Source of the DNA: Myrica gale
Taxonomy: Eukaryota > Streptophyta > Magnoliopsida > Fagales > Myricaceae
Reading direction: 5' to 3'
Assembly: GCA_963930655.1 (NCBI GenBank)
Contig: OZ005617.1
Coordinates: forward strand, 9,240,501-9,304,500
DNA: 64,000 nucleotides
Position numbers and translations under genes: made by a program. This document shows, one piece after another, positions 1 to 13,000 of the stretch. The notes below the pieces were generated by a model. The model was given only the letters and a program-made list of their open reading frames with translations. It made no database searches and was not told the DNA's origin. Position 1 is the stretch's first letter; the number at the start of each line of letters is the position of its first letter.

Positions 1-1833
1 AATTAGTGTCCATCTTTATTGCAAAAATGACATGTTTGAGTGGGTGCACAAAAAGACTTAGTCTTCACAAAATAATTCTTAAAATATTTTTGATGAATAG
101 AAAGCTTGTAGCCTAAGCCACTTTTGTCAAAGACACATCTTTGACTAGTAAGAATGTTTTCCAATGTTTTGCTTCCTTGAGTGAATTTTTCAATAATTTT
201 GCTTTGAGAGATTACTTTGTTGTTCAAAGCAACTTTTTCATTTTCAAATTCTAAAGCTTTTTGTTGGAACAAATCATTTTCTGTTGGAACAAATCATTTT
301 CAAGATTTTGAGTATTTAGCTCATTTTTCAATAAATCAATTTCTTTTGAAATCAAAATGAGTTTCTCTTTCAAGGATGTATATTTTGAACCAAGTTTTTC
401 AAATTGACATAAAATTTCATCAAATGCATTTTGAAGCTCAATATATGAAGGTTGAGGGTCATCATCGGAAGAATATACTTCATTGTCATCTAAAGCCATG
501 AAGCACATGTTTGCGATTTCTCCGGCTTCTTCGGAGGAGCATGAGTCACCATCTTTAGTCCCTTCATGAGTAATCTCTAGAGCATTCCAAATTTTCTTAG
601 CATTTATGCAAGAATATATTCTATTAAACTCATATTTATCTAAAGCACAATATAGAATATTCATTGCTCTAGCATCCAAAGAAATTTTCTTTTTGTCTAG
701 GTCACTATATTCATTTTTGTTTTCAAATTCTTCAACATTATTTGTAGGAATATGTAGACCATTTAATATGCATAACCATAGATCATAATCAATGGATTGG
801 ATAAAAATTTTCATCCTAGCTTTCCAATATGCATAATCATTTTCATCAAAAAATAGAGGTCTAAGTGTGGAAAGCCCTTCAACATGAGTGTTGAATTTTG
901 AAGTTGTCATTCTAACTCAAGATTGTTAAATCTTGTATAAGAGAGCACCAAGCTCTGATATCAATTGTAAGTCCATGGATTAAGGCAACCCAAGAGGTGG
1001 GTGAATTGGTTTTCTAACTTTTCGCTATTTACCCCCAAAGACGTGTTTGCAAGTAAATACTACTTTAGCACAAGTGTAAATATGCAACAAGTAAAAATAT
1101 GTGCTAAAAGAAAAGAGAAGGGAAAGAGAAGCAAACACTCGATTTTTAGGTGGTTCGACAAACCCGCCTACATCCACCCCTCAAGCTCCTTCACCGAGCC
1201 TTGAGGTTTTCCACTATTCTTCCAATAGCTTATACTCTAGCTTCCGGGTGCTAGAGAACCGTACAAGTGTTTTCTTGGGCTTAACACTCAAACTCACCCA
1301 AGCTTGAGATATATTTTCTCTAAGATTCTTCTTTAGCGAACAACCTCACTAAATGAATCACTTCTTTTGGATAATGAGATACAAGGATAAACTCTCTCAA
1401 AGAGTGGATAAGAAAATTGAAAGCTCTATCTCTTTTGATTCACACAATGAGTGGGTTTGAGTGTTAAGCCCGATAAAATATTTGTATGGTTCTCTAGCAC
1501 CCGGAAGCTAGAGTGCAAGCTATTGGAAGAATAGTGGAAAACCTCAAGGCTCGGTGAAGGAGTTTGAGGGGTGGATGTAGGCGGGTTTGCCGAACCACTT
1601 AAAAATCGAGTGTTTGCTTCTCTTACCCTTCTCTTTACTTTTAGCACGTATTTTTACTTGTTGCATATTTACACTTGTGCTAAAGTAGTATTTACTTGCA
1701 AACACGTCTTTGGGGGTCAATAGCGAAAAGTTTAGAAAACAAATTCACCCCCTCTTGAGTTGCCTTAATCCTGGAAACTATGACTCACACAATTGACCCC
1801 CCCTCTTGGGTTGCCTTAATCCTTAGACTTACA
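1..1833 (-). mobile_element. Ty1/Copia LTR retrotransposon, 5' part (LTR plus gag)
   Basis: Fossil Copia element read on the minus strand and cut by the window start. Parts seen: a gag-like region (about 1-910) with the plant Copia gag/UBN2 pattern (YWKARM near the start) and a CCHC zinc knuckle near the window edge, a primer-binding-like site matching initiator Met tRNA just inside the LTR (about 948-965), and the 5' LTR (966-1833). It is broken, with at least one break in gag. The right edge falls inside a LINE, so it inserted into that LINE. The other LTR lies outside the window, so age and target duplication cannot be judged. Confidence 0.85.
966..1833 (-). repeat. Copia 5' LTR that is itself a long imperfect palindrome
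   Basis: An 868-bp LTR with canonical ends, TGTAAGTC at 966 and GACTTACA ending at 1833. The two halves (about 966-1290 and 1465-1833) are inverted copies of each other around a spacer of roughly 170 bp. The two arms even give similar 68-73-residue open frames in opposite directions, which I take as a by-product of the inverted repeat and not as genes. The outer right part holds an extra tandem copy of the terminal 45-50 bp motif containing TTGCCTTAATCC. Confidence 0.8.
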
Positions 1834-3290
1834 ACCCAGACCATAGAAAGAACTGTTTCCACCCATAATTTCTTCCTATCCATTCCGAACAACACCTCTG
1901 CCACTAGAATTACCAGGATTACCAAAGCATCTGCCATCAATATTAAGTTTATATACCCCTTCAAGTGAACGAGTCCAAGAGACTGCGAATACCCAACTAG
2001 GCTTCGGAAGACAAACATTACACCCAAAAGCTTTCAAAACTAGAAAGTCTTCGTTTGATAACTTTCCAACTTGTGTATTGTGTAATTTGCCTCGAGATAT
2101 GAATTAGCCAATATCGAAATTTGTACCAAACATCCGAGACATGACACTCAATCCCTTCGATTCTCACTTTACAATGACGCAACCACAAGCACCACGTCAC
2201 AACAATAAGAATAATCCCAATAAGAATCTCAAGCTGAGAATTCTTTCTAGCCTTATGAAACCATAAGGACATTCTATCAAACCAAGTTTGATAGGCACAA
2301 AAAGGAATCCCAACCATAGAAGATGTTTTTTCCACAGCTCTATAGCTACCTGACTTGTACTGAGAACATGATCTATACTCTTCACGCAATGTGAGGAACA
2401 ACAATCACAGCGGGAGACTAAAGGAATGCCCAAAACTGAATGCGGATTTCAACACTAAGAGCCCCATGAATAGCACGCCACGTAATAAGAGACATACGTC
2501 TAGTTAAATATTTATGCCAAATCCAATTGTAAAAAGCAAAAGAGTTACCTTTAAGGCATGACACCTCCCAAGCAGATGCAGTAGAGAACTTACCATCAAA
2601 AGACTGAAGCCAGATCAAATGATCCACTTGTCTCGAAGATAACAAAATTCCAGACTGAATAATTTGAAGAGACATGTTCTCTCCTACAAGCTGAGAAAGA
2701 ACTGACTCATTCCAACTTGCAGGTTGTAAGACTTGATTTAAACGCATCATCGAGTTACAAGCTGAACAAATTGTGATAAGATATTTCCAGGCCACCACTC
2801 ATCATGCCAGAAAGTTAGATTTCCTTCACTTACACTCCAATAGGAATTTTCAAACACCCCTTGCAACACTTTCAGGATAGACTTTCAAAATAGAGAGCCC
2901 TGATTCTCATCCACATTATAGTAATGATTATGGCGTAAATATTTTGAACTGAAAAAATCACCCCAAAAGGAATGCTCTTAAATTAACTTCCACGCAAACT
3001 TATTGAATAAAGCATCTTGAACTTCTACAAAATCTCTCAAACCCAAACCCCCTTCTTAATAGGGCTTGCAGATTTTATCCCAATATACCCACTTCTTTTT
3101 TTGGCTTATACATTGAAATCCCCCCAAAAAAATTCGCACGAACCCTAAAAATTTGGGCAATAACAATCTTAGGAACCTAAACAACAGTGAGAAGATGAAG
3201 AGGCTATGACGAAAGCACATGACACAATATCACTAATTTTACGGCACCATAAAGCAACTTCCCCTTCCAACCTGAAATCTTATCTCAGAT
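1834..3290 (-). mobile_element. L1-type LINE, 3' part of ORF2 (RT end, zinc-binding domain, RNase H)
   Basis: Decayed non-LTR retrotransposon on the minus strand. Reading from high to low coordinates there is a reverse-transcriptase tail (GLGLRDFVEVQDAL-type motif, about 2980-3060), the zf-RVT domain (DGKFSTASAW and MSLITWRAIHGALS, about 2430-2650), and RNase H fragments (GNPGNSSGRG type, about 1860-1960). The frame shifts several times, so no protein can be made. The 3' end is missing because the Copia LTR begins at 1833. The 5' limit near 3290 is where LINE resemblance stops. Confidence 0.8.
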
Positions 3291-3726
3291 TTTTTTGAAC
3301 GAGGTGTCAGCATTCTGTTCCTTCATTTTCTTGTTGAAATTTCCCATCCAGAACTACCCAGGAGCCCGTTGGAATACAATTAGGATTAGTTAATATCCTT
3401 ATAAAACAGTACTGATCCAGAGTCATTGAGTGAGTGCCAGTATCATGCAATCTGTGCAAAAGTGGTTGATTTTTATAACATCCGTTTTCCAGGCACAAAA
3501 GAGTTACAGGAAACTTATGCCGAGCAAATTAGTTGGCATATATATACTAATGGCTGTCTACTTTTAATTTTCTAGTTTATGGTTGATATCTCCTAGAGGT
3601 CCTGGGATGCATTATATGTAAGTCGGCAGCATAAAAAGCTCAGCAATCCGCCCTGGGATGTCAGGTATTTTACCCTTCAAACCCCACCCCCCAGGCCCAA
3701 ACCCCCCCCCCCAAGAAAAAAAAAAA
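3291..3726. repeat. Unclassified dispersed repeat and spacer
   Basis: No gene seen. About 3307-3460 is repeated in inverted orientation at about 53705-53850, inside an SKL2 intron (shared words include GTTTTATAAGGATATTAACT). The minus strand has a 63-codon open frame, but the second copy does not keep it open. C-rich and A-rich runs lie at 3685-3726. Confidence 0.5.
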
Positions 3727-4070
3727 GTTCAAAGTTACGAGTCATCCAAATACGCCAAACTAAATTTCAAATAATCCACATTCAAACAACAAAACGTCAG
3801 CAACTACCAATATCATATCCATATAATTTGAAGCCACCACTACAGAAGTCCCGGAAAGCCCCATACTCTACTTGAGGAAGCCAGATATAGGCGTCAATAA
3901 ACAAGAAAAAAAAAACAAGTCCTAGGAGTTTATTTATGAAACCCAGAATCATGAAACACGACCACTGCAGGCAGCATTCACAAATTTCATGTCGACGCAT
4001 TTGCAGCATGCAACTCCAAGATCCGAACCTCTTGAGCACCACCATATCTGAACACAGCAATGTCCCACGA

Positions 4071-7000
4071 TCAATTGAAGGCATCCCGAACCTCTTCTAC
4101 ACTAGGGTTTGGCGCTTCCTGTCCACACTTAGGTTCACACTTTGATTTCAATGGCACCTGCATCAGCCAGTAATGTGTGTTACAATACTAACTTCGTACG
4201 ATCTCAAGCAGTGCCTGAATGTATATATTAGATATAACTTACATTATGACTCAAACGCTGCATTTGTCACTTGGAAGAAAGAGCAGAAATGAACAATACA
4301 TTAAAATACCCAAAGCTATCTGTGATCCCTCAACTCAATCAAGTCTCCGACATATTTCCCTTGTAAATAGAGCTGCTAGTCCTAATAAAAAAACAACTTT
4401 CCAATGACACAGAGGCACAGCGAATTGTATCAAGTAGAAATGATTACTGTACATTAGAAAAGATGGATCCTAGCTCAAATTAAAATAGGGTCACCGCTAT
4501 TCCAACTTATCCAGACTTTTTTCAGCATGCCAAGATCCTGGTGTAAAGATATTGACAAATGCATTGAAAAACTTCTGGTGGGGCCAGCCTGAGAAAAAAC
4601 AGAATCTAAACCTCAAATAATGGTCCTCTATATGCAAGCCGAGAGAGGAGGGGGAATTAGATATCCATATGATGAAAGAAATGAATGAATCATTAGTATC
4701 AAAACTGTCCTGGAAGATGCTGAAGAAGAAAGACTCTCTTTGGGTTCAAGTTATGCAAGGAAAATACATAAGAGGGCAAGAATTTAGGCACGTGGAAACG
4801 GGACAAAACCCATTATGGGTCTGGAAGAGCATAGTGAAGAATAAATCCCGACTCGAGAAAGGAGCGTGTTATTTGATTCGAAATGGTAGGGATGTTGCAG
4901 TTTGGAAGGATCCTTGGGTTCCCTCAATCCCAAGCTTCAAACCAGAGCCCCAGGGAGACATTGAGAGTGTGCAGGACCTGATCTTGGAGGAACCACACAG
5001 ATGGGATGTAGAAAAGGTCAGGCGTATGTTCATTAATGAGTCAGCAACGAAAATATTGAAGATCAACATCCCAGCAGAAATGAGAGAAGATGAAATGATA
5101 TGGGTGCTGGAACAATCTGGCGACTTTTCTGTTAAGTACATGCATAGAGATCTAGTAAAAGAAGGACCACAGCAAAATAACCCTCTCAAAGGAAGATGTC
5201 GGAAGGAATTATGGAAGTTACAATTACATGAATGATTGAAGCTAATGCTCTGGAAAAGTAGCATGGGACTGCTTGCCAACTAGAGGAAGAAATAGTAGTA
5301 TGATTCCTGAGATGGAAGAGGAAGAATCTCACTGCATAGTCTGTGGAGGGAGAAGGAGACAAGTCAGCATCTTTTCCTAAAGTGCACCTTCAGCCAAGTG
5401 GTTTGGAGGGAATCTTCGTGGCCAGTGGACATCACGTCAATTGGGGAAGGATCCATGGCAGAGTGGGTGGAGCACAACAATTTGGTAACCACTGGAGGAT
5501 CAACATCGCTTCCAACTCTATACAGCAAATGTCATAGAGATGGTCTGGACAAGTAGAAACATGACGCTGCACTCGGGAAGCAGACAAGGATTGCTGGAAG
5601 TAGCTAGAAAGGTAAGGAAACTGAGTTGGGAACACTGGACAGCCAGGAGGAAAAAGTAAGATTTCTCTCAACTGGCAACATGGAAACCCCCCCCAGGTCA
5701 GTTCACTAAGGTTAATGTTGATGTTGCTGTTAGGGAGAATTTCTCGGTAATTGCTGCAGTACTGAGAAACGAGAGAGGATAAGTAATCCACCATGCAATG
5801 GAGAAAACACCAACTGAAGAAGCCACAGTGGGAGAAGCAAAAGCTGCTAGGCTTGGGGTATTGGAAGCATTAAAGAAAGGATACAAGATCATTCTCGAGG
5901 GTGACTCCCTGTGGGTAAGAAATTCGATGAAAATCGTATGTACGGCTTGGAGGGAGGTGCTATCAAGGGCTTCCCTCAGAGGATGGACTGGAACATCCAT
6001 AACATTATTTCAGATACTCATGGCACACTACAACAGCTAGATGAATGGAAGGTGGGGCACATTATACGTGGTGTAAGTAATGTGGTGCATTGCCCGGCTC
6101 ATTGGGCCGCTTCTGAGTTCAGCACTGGAAGCAACCCCTATTGTATGAGCATAGTCCTGAGTTATTTTGGTTGTATACAGGGTTTGACCCCCCATGCTTT
6201 GAACTCTTTATTTGAGGATGAATGGTAGTGTCTCGATTACAAAAAAAAATAGAATAGGGTCATTGCCCTCAAAGGCAAATGACATTATTCCAGTCCATCC
6301 TCAAAGCCCTCAGAGGATGGACTGGAACATCCATAACATTATTTCAGATACTCATGGCACACTACAACAGCTAGATGAATGGAAGGTGGGGCACATTATA
6401 CGTGGTGTAAGTAATGTGGTGCATTGCCCGGCTCATTGGGCCGCTTCTGAGTTCAGCACTGGAAGCAACCCCTATTGTATGAGCATAGTCCTGAGTTATT
6501 TTGGTTGTATACAGGGTTTGACCCCCCATGCTTTGAACTCTTTATTTGAGGATGAATGGTAGTGTCTCGATTACAAAAAAAAATAGAATAGGGTCATTGC
6601 CCTCAAAGGCAAATGGTTTTCTGCCTACTAAATAATGGTTTGGCAATGTAGAAACGTTGCATTGGATTTCTATTTACCAAGCAATCCATCCTTCCTAACT
6701 AATTCACAGGCTATAAGACAACAGAAGTATATATGGGGGTTGAGTGCCATGTAATGTCATGGTAGGTCAGACAAACTGTTGATCGGACGAGAAGTCATTG
6801 AATAGTGTAACATGGTCACGCCTTTTGCAATTTTTTTTTTTCAGGTAAGTCCATTTGCTAAGTTTTCACTAGTAAAAAATAGTGTAAGAAATCATTTTGG
6901 TATGCAAACAATCAAGGAAACCATGTTGTCATGTATACAATCTAGTTCAACTTACATCTGGGGTAAACTCTTTGTTACGGTTACACAACTAAGAAAACTT

Positions 7001-10000
7001 TTGATTGGGTTAATATTTTACCCATCCACCATTGGATTACATATTTCCCCAATACCTAAGATCTAGGCCAAAATAGAATGCCATTTGCCAGAAGATCAAT
7101 AAATTCCCATATTCGGTCTATTTTTAAACTCCTGGAACAAACATGCTCAGAAACGTCCAGAAAAAGAACTCCAGACAGTTGACCTAGCTTGACCATATAA
7201 TCAAGAAATTTTGTCACTGTTTCGTAAAAGTAAAATCTCCACTCACCAGTTCATGGTAGGCTGCACTTTTTGATGTGTATAATGAAATTACTGCTTGCAA
7301 TAAGTTATCACTATAGAGTATAGACTAAGACACAGACAGGAACTTTTCAAAACAACCAAACTGCAGATGTACCATCGTACCTTGCATTGAAGAATTGTGA
7401 TTGTAGACCTCAACAAAGTATCTCCAACTGTCAATCTCAACCTTTTGATAAACTCATCACGACCTATATTCTTTGCCTGTTAAATTTCCAACAGGAAAAA
7501 GTGCATGAAACAGTGAAAACGACTCGATCAAAAAGAAGATCCAGAGACTGAGGGGGGACATTACGCAAAACAGCAAACACCACTGGTTCTAACGTACCCT
7601 GAACAAGTCGTAATGCATATTAATCAGTTCCATAATCTTGGGAGAAACTTTATTTGAAATAGCAGTAAACAACATGCGGAAAGGCATCCAAGGAGATTTA
7701 GGAGCTCTCGTAGTGCTTGAACCAAGACTAGCAGCTTTCTCCTCAGCTCTCCCAGAATTTGATGTAGGTTGGCTTACGCTCTCCTAATAGAGAAGAAAGT
7801 CAAAACGTTCAAAACAGTTCTAATTGCAAATTTGGCATACAATAATATCACGTACTGCAAGTTCTAAAACAAATCATCCCTGACAGCTCTAACTAATCTT
7901 ACACCAAGCAATTAAATCCAACATTAACTTTGTGAAGGCAAGGATGATTGAACTTTCTTATAATGGTTCAAAAGTTCATATACACTCATTGTCCAATTAA
8001 TCAGATGCACATGCAAATTACAAGGATACTCTCTTACAATTGTACAAAAATTTAAAAAAAATGCCCACATTCTCAAGTTTAATAACTAGTGCATGCTACC
8101 AGGGCACAAATATGCATGACAGCCACCTTAAAGATATCTAGGGCGCCCAAAATATGTGCTGGAAACAACTTTAGGCAAGGGTTTCTAATACTACGGTATA
8201 AAATAAGACACCCTTTTAACCAGTAACACCAGCACGATTATGAAAGCTCAACTGCAACAGGAAAACTACAAAATGACTTCTGTTTTTTTGCTTTTCGAGA
8301 AAAAATAAAAAAAGTTAACATCGCCGGAAAAGAGCAGTCTTTACTAAAAGAACTACATTCAGATTCAAATACTTAGTAATCAACTAGCAAAATGAAGAAT
8401 TTCCACCAATATACTCATATTAAAATTAAAATACTAGCACATACATATACACAATTATCAGGTCCATGAAACGAATACAGAAGTGGTCTTTAATTTCATA
8501 AAAATGATTTAAGAGATAAATTCTTCTTCACTTCACATTTTGCAGAAGCCATACAGCATTCACTGTGAATGCAGCTCGCTTCTGGATTCAAAACTTTGAG
8601 TGACAAATTCTTAGTTGGAATTTTCAATACATCCAAAGCTTATTATTGAAAGCAATAAAATTTCACAGATTTAGCAGCTGTCAGACAACATGTATAATTA
8701 GCAATTACATTTGACAAATGCTGTCTCCAACGACATTATAAAAACCAGAATAAGTATGCATGAAATTAAGAACCATGTAACAAATTAACACACTAACCAC
8801 ATCCACTGCAGAAGAATCTAGAGGTTGGGCTCGAGGCATCTGACAAGATGCAGTAATCCCAGAAATATCGTGCTTGTTCTCACTTCCAAACAAATTCCCT
8901 GTACGAACAACATAAAGGACTAGCGATCAAGTACAAAAAAAAAAGCTTCAAGAAAAAATCCATTGTATCCATACAGCATCCATTGTATCATCTCTTGAAT
9001 GTATCAAAGCTCAACCAAGAGGAGATATCAACGATCCATGGATGAAGCCCTGTTTTCTAAGACTAAGAACTTCTAAACCTTCTCCATCCATGTTTGAAAC
9101 AGCAATTAAGCAATTGACCAGCTAGTCCAGTTCTGATCAATTGAATAGCTTGACTATCATGTTATATAAGCTCCTAATATAACATGAGATAAGAAGTTCT
9201 TATAACGTATCAGGGAAAAGGGAAACGATCATGAAACAGAAGAGCTTATAAAGGAGTGGTATTTCACCTTCGGCTTTTGAAGGGATCTTGAAACTGACAA
9301 CAAATTCTGGGTAGATGTGAGTGTTCATATTCATAGTCCAGATTATATAAAACTTTGGATTTTGAAGATCATCCACTCCACTATCATAATCCTTGCAACT
9401 GGGACGGTATTGCTCAGTGCCAGGACAAACAGCCTCCATGTTCCCCATTATCACTCGACAAAATACCAGGTGCTGTACCCCATTTTCGTCAACATCACAA
9501 TGACTGACACTGTCATTAAATGAAAGTTCAATCTTTCTCTGAAGTAATTAACAGAATCATGTAGATGTAAGTTGTAACACAATGATGAGGAGGACACTGA
9601 GTACAACAAATTTCTTATTTCTTTCCCCTCTTTTGTTTGGAACTAACAAGAGTAAACAACAGCACCCCAGAATAATGCATCCCACGTGTCTCTGAAAATG
9701 GTATAATCCACTCCATCTGTCAAACAATGAATGATGGCTATGTTTGGTTTGGTTTTGAAAACTTTTTGTGTAATGATTAAGAAAAAAAAATTAGATATGT
9801 TTTTTAGGTGTTTGTGAGAATGGTGGATTCCACAGAAATGATGATTGGAAAGAGAGTTTTTGAAATTTATTTTCTTGGAGAATGTGAGAGTAAAAAACTA
9901 TGTTTCAATGAAGATTTTTTTTTGGGTGACGAGGAAATCCGGGCACCCAACCACGTGCACCGAGCTCGGACGAACCTGGCCCAGTATACACACGAGGTGG

Positions 10001-13000
10001 CTTAACGCCACGGCAAACCCCGGTAAAAAAAGACGTTTTTAAAATCATTGACTATATTTCCTTCTTTTTTTTAACAGTCTCAAGAAATATAAAGGCTTGG
10101 AAAATGGATGTGTTTGTCTATTTAACTCCCATTGCTCTTAAGAGTGAAACCTCCTTTTCTGGGCTCATCTAAGCGTCTTCATAAGGAGTGCTTGTCTTAG
10201 AAAACTGCATGTGATTTGTAACTTTTCATCTGTTTTGTGCGGCAAGAATAGTGATAAGAATGACAAAAAACGATGGAAAACAATGACAGTGATAAGATGA
10301 ACAATTTTATCATCAAAGCAACAGACTTAAAAGCAGAAATAAATCCTGGAGAGGCGACCCCCCTGATCAACTCACCATTAGCGAAAACACAGTTTATCAG
10401 TTCTCTAAAGTCACCAACAGACCATAACATACTCCAGTAACGAATCACATTTTTCACCTTTTTGAATAATAAAGGTAGTACTGCCAGAGCAAGACCTAGT
10501 GGACAGAAAACGTCAAAGTTCTCTTCCTGAGAGATTGTTAGAGGTCTCCGCAGCTCAAAGTTCTCGCCATTATTGCTGACACATTAAACTTCACACTTGT
10601 ATAATTTAACTAATTGACTGGAAGACAACACTAAACCTGGTGTAAGAGCTGTTAGCAGCTGAGAGATGAACACCAATGCCATAAATAGACTTGATTGCAC
10701 TGGGCCAACAATGACCAAGTCCATGCATCATTAATGGTAGGCAGCTCCCCTTTAGAAGAAGCATGTCAAGCATATCGAACATTTGCATCCCCGATACTTC
10801 TTGGTCAGTTCTAACTGCTTCCGGAAAAGCTAAAAACGAGCTAGCCTTGAAGTACTCTTGAGCAAATGTTTATTTGAAGAATGACAGCACTACCGGAAGC
10901 ACTCATTCCCATAAGGAACATCTTTCGTACAGCATCACAATCAAATTCTTTGTTTGCATGTTCAGGGACAATTACTAAATCTGCTGCCATTTGTTTATTA
11001 TACCGAACAGCCTCATAAACTTTTGCATGAGGTTCCCGATTGGTACTGTCCTCAACGTCTATCGCGTAGTAGTTGGAAGCAGGATTATGATTGAGTTGAA
11101 CATGCTTACTACAGCATTTGACTCCCCAATACATTATGTCAGCTTAGACTAGATGATGGAATAAACCAAGAGTACCATAGAATAAGTGCATTGGTGAGCC
11201 AAACGGTTGTTTTGGGATGAAATAACTCCTCAGTTTTATTTTTGAAGTTTTTTTAAACTACAATGAAGTTAAGATTGTTTGAAGTTTTAAATTCAAAAAT
11301 GGCATTTTCTCGGTGAAATTGATGTATGGGCTTCTCTCTTGCAGCCCTGTTTTGTCCTTTCCGTGGAGGCAGATTTGGAGGTCCTTTGTTCCTATGAGTC
11401 TCATTCTTTGAGTGGGAGGCGGCTAATCTGGGGAGAAGGGGTCTTTGTCTACTTGATTGGTGCTACCTATGTAGGTGTAATGGAGAATCCGTGGATCATA
11501 TATTGTTACATTGTGATGTCGCTAGGGATTTATGGTTCATGTGCTTAGTGTTACGAATTACTGTTGGGTAATACCTTCTAGGGTGATTGAGGTGTTGTTT
11601 TATTGGAAGAGAAAGTTCAACAACCCTCTTGCTTCGAAGGTGTGGAGGATGATCCCTTTGTGTATCTGGTGGGTTATTTGGAGGGAGAGGAATGGGAGAT
11701 GTTTCGAGAACTCCTTTTTGTCTTTAGAAGGGTTGAGAGGGAAGTTGTTGAGTTCTCTTTTTCTTTGGGCAAATGTTGTTCTGGGCTTTCCTTTCTCTGA
11801 TTTTTCTGATTTCCTTAGTTTTGTAGCTTGTTTGGAGTAGGTTTTCAGTATAGCTCTTTGTACTGTTACCTCTTTTGGTGCTTTCAATAAAGCTTTCCTT
11901 ACTTATCAAAAAAAAGGTTTTTAAGTTTTGCAATATTTTCTGATTTTGAGATTCTATTATTTTATTTTGCTTATGTACTTGTGGTGACATTCCTTAACCC
12001 TATCCGGTAAGGAGGTGTTACACATCTCTTCCTGAAGCGGTTGTTAGCACACCATTGAGGTTTCTGTGGCTCAAAGTTATTGCCCATTATTGCTAAAACA
12101 TAAACTCAAGACTTGTATAATTTAACTAATAGACTGGAAGACAACTCCAAACCTGGTGTAAGCACTGTTAGCAGCTGAGAGATGAACGCCAATGCCATAA
12201 ATGGACTTCATTGCAGATGGTCCACAATGACCAAGTCCATACATCATTAATGTAGGCAGCTCCCTTTTAGAAGAAGCAAGCCAAGCATATTGAACGTTTG
12301 CATCCCCCCGACACTTCTTGGCCACATCTACCTGCTTCTGGAAAAGCTCAAAACGAGCTAGCATTGAAGTACTAGAGCAATTGTTTATTTGAAGAATGTC
12401 AGCACTACCGGAAGCACTCATGCCCGTAAGGAACATCTTCCGTACAGCATCACAATCAAATTCTTTGTCCGCATATTCAGGGATAATGACTAAATCTGCT
12501 GCCATCTGTTTATTATCCTGAACAGCCTCATCAATTTTTGCATGAGGTTCCCGATTGGAACTGTCCTCAACGTCTATTGCGTAGTAGTTGCTAGCTGGTT
12601 TATGATTGAGTTGAACATGTGTAACTAAAGCATTTGACTCCCCACTACATTCTGTCAGCTTAGACTGATCCAATCCATTTATTTCAACCTCCAGCAGTAG
12701 CTTGATCTCCTGAGACCCAAAGGGCTCCTCATAAGCTTGGTCGTTACATCTCCCACTTTCTGGTTGATGACCATCAAAGGGTTCACTTTCATCTGCATAT
12801 ATTTCTGGAAAGAAGCAGCTACCTGCTTCATCAATCCAAGCAATGGAATTCTGTAAACCTGTTTTCAAGTCCATTTGAAACATATGTAAAAAATCAAGCA
12901 CAAAATGATGGTCATTAATCTCAACCTCCATAGCAGCCTTCTTCACTTGAAAACCTTCCCTAACCATATCAACAATACCCTGAGGATAATCAATCCATTC

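Noticed and set aside
606-788. Plus-strand open frame of 60 codons
   Set aside because: Antisense to the Copia gag region, with no independent support.
1101-1647. Pair of similar 68-73-residue frames in opposite directions
   Set aside because: Both arise from the inverted repeat inside the LTR; no start context or family match.
4869-5279. 136-codon minus-strand frame
   Set aside because: Antisense shadow of the LINE reverse-transcriptase region.
7243-7260. Short terminal exon as the true RCD1 copy 1 end
   Set aside because: The exon at 4157-4071 fits phase, is conserved as coding in both copies and ends with a shared stop, so the short exon was kept only as an alternative.
11600-11990. Overlapping minus-strand frames rich in Lys and Ser
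   Set aside because: Antisense to LINE zf-RVT and its 3' UTR.
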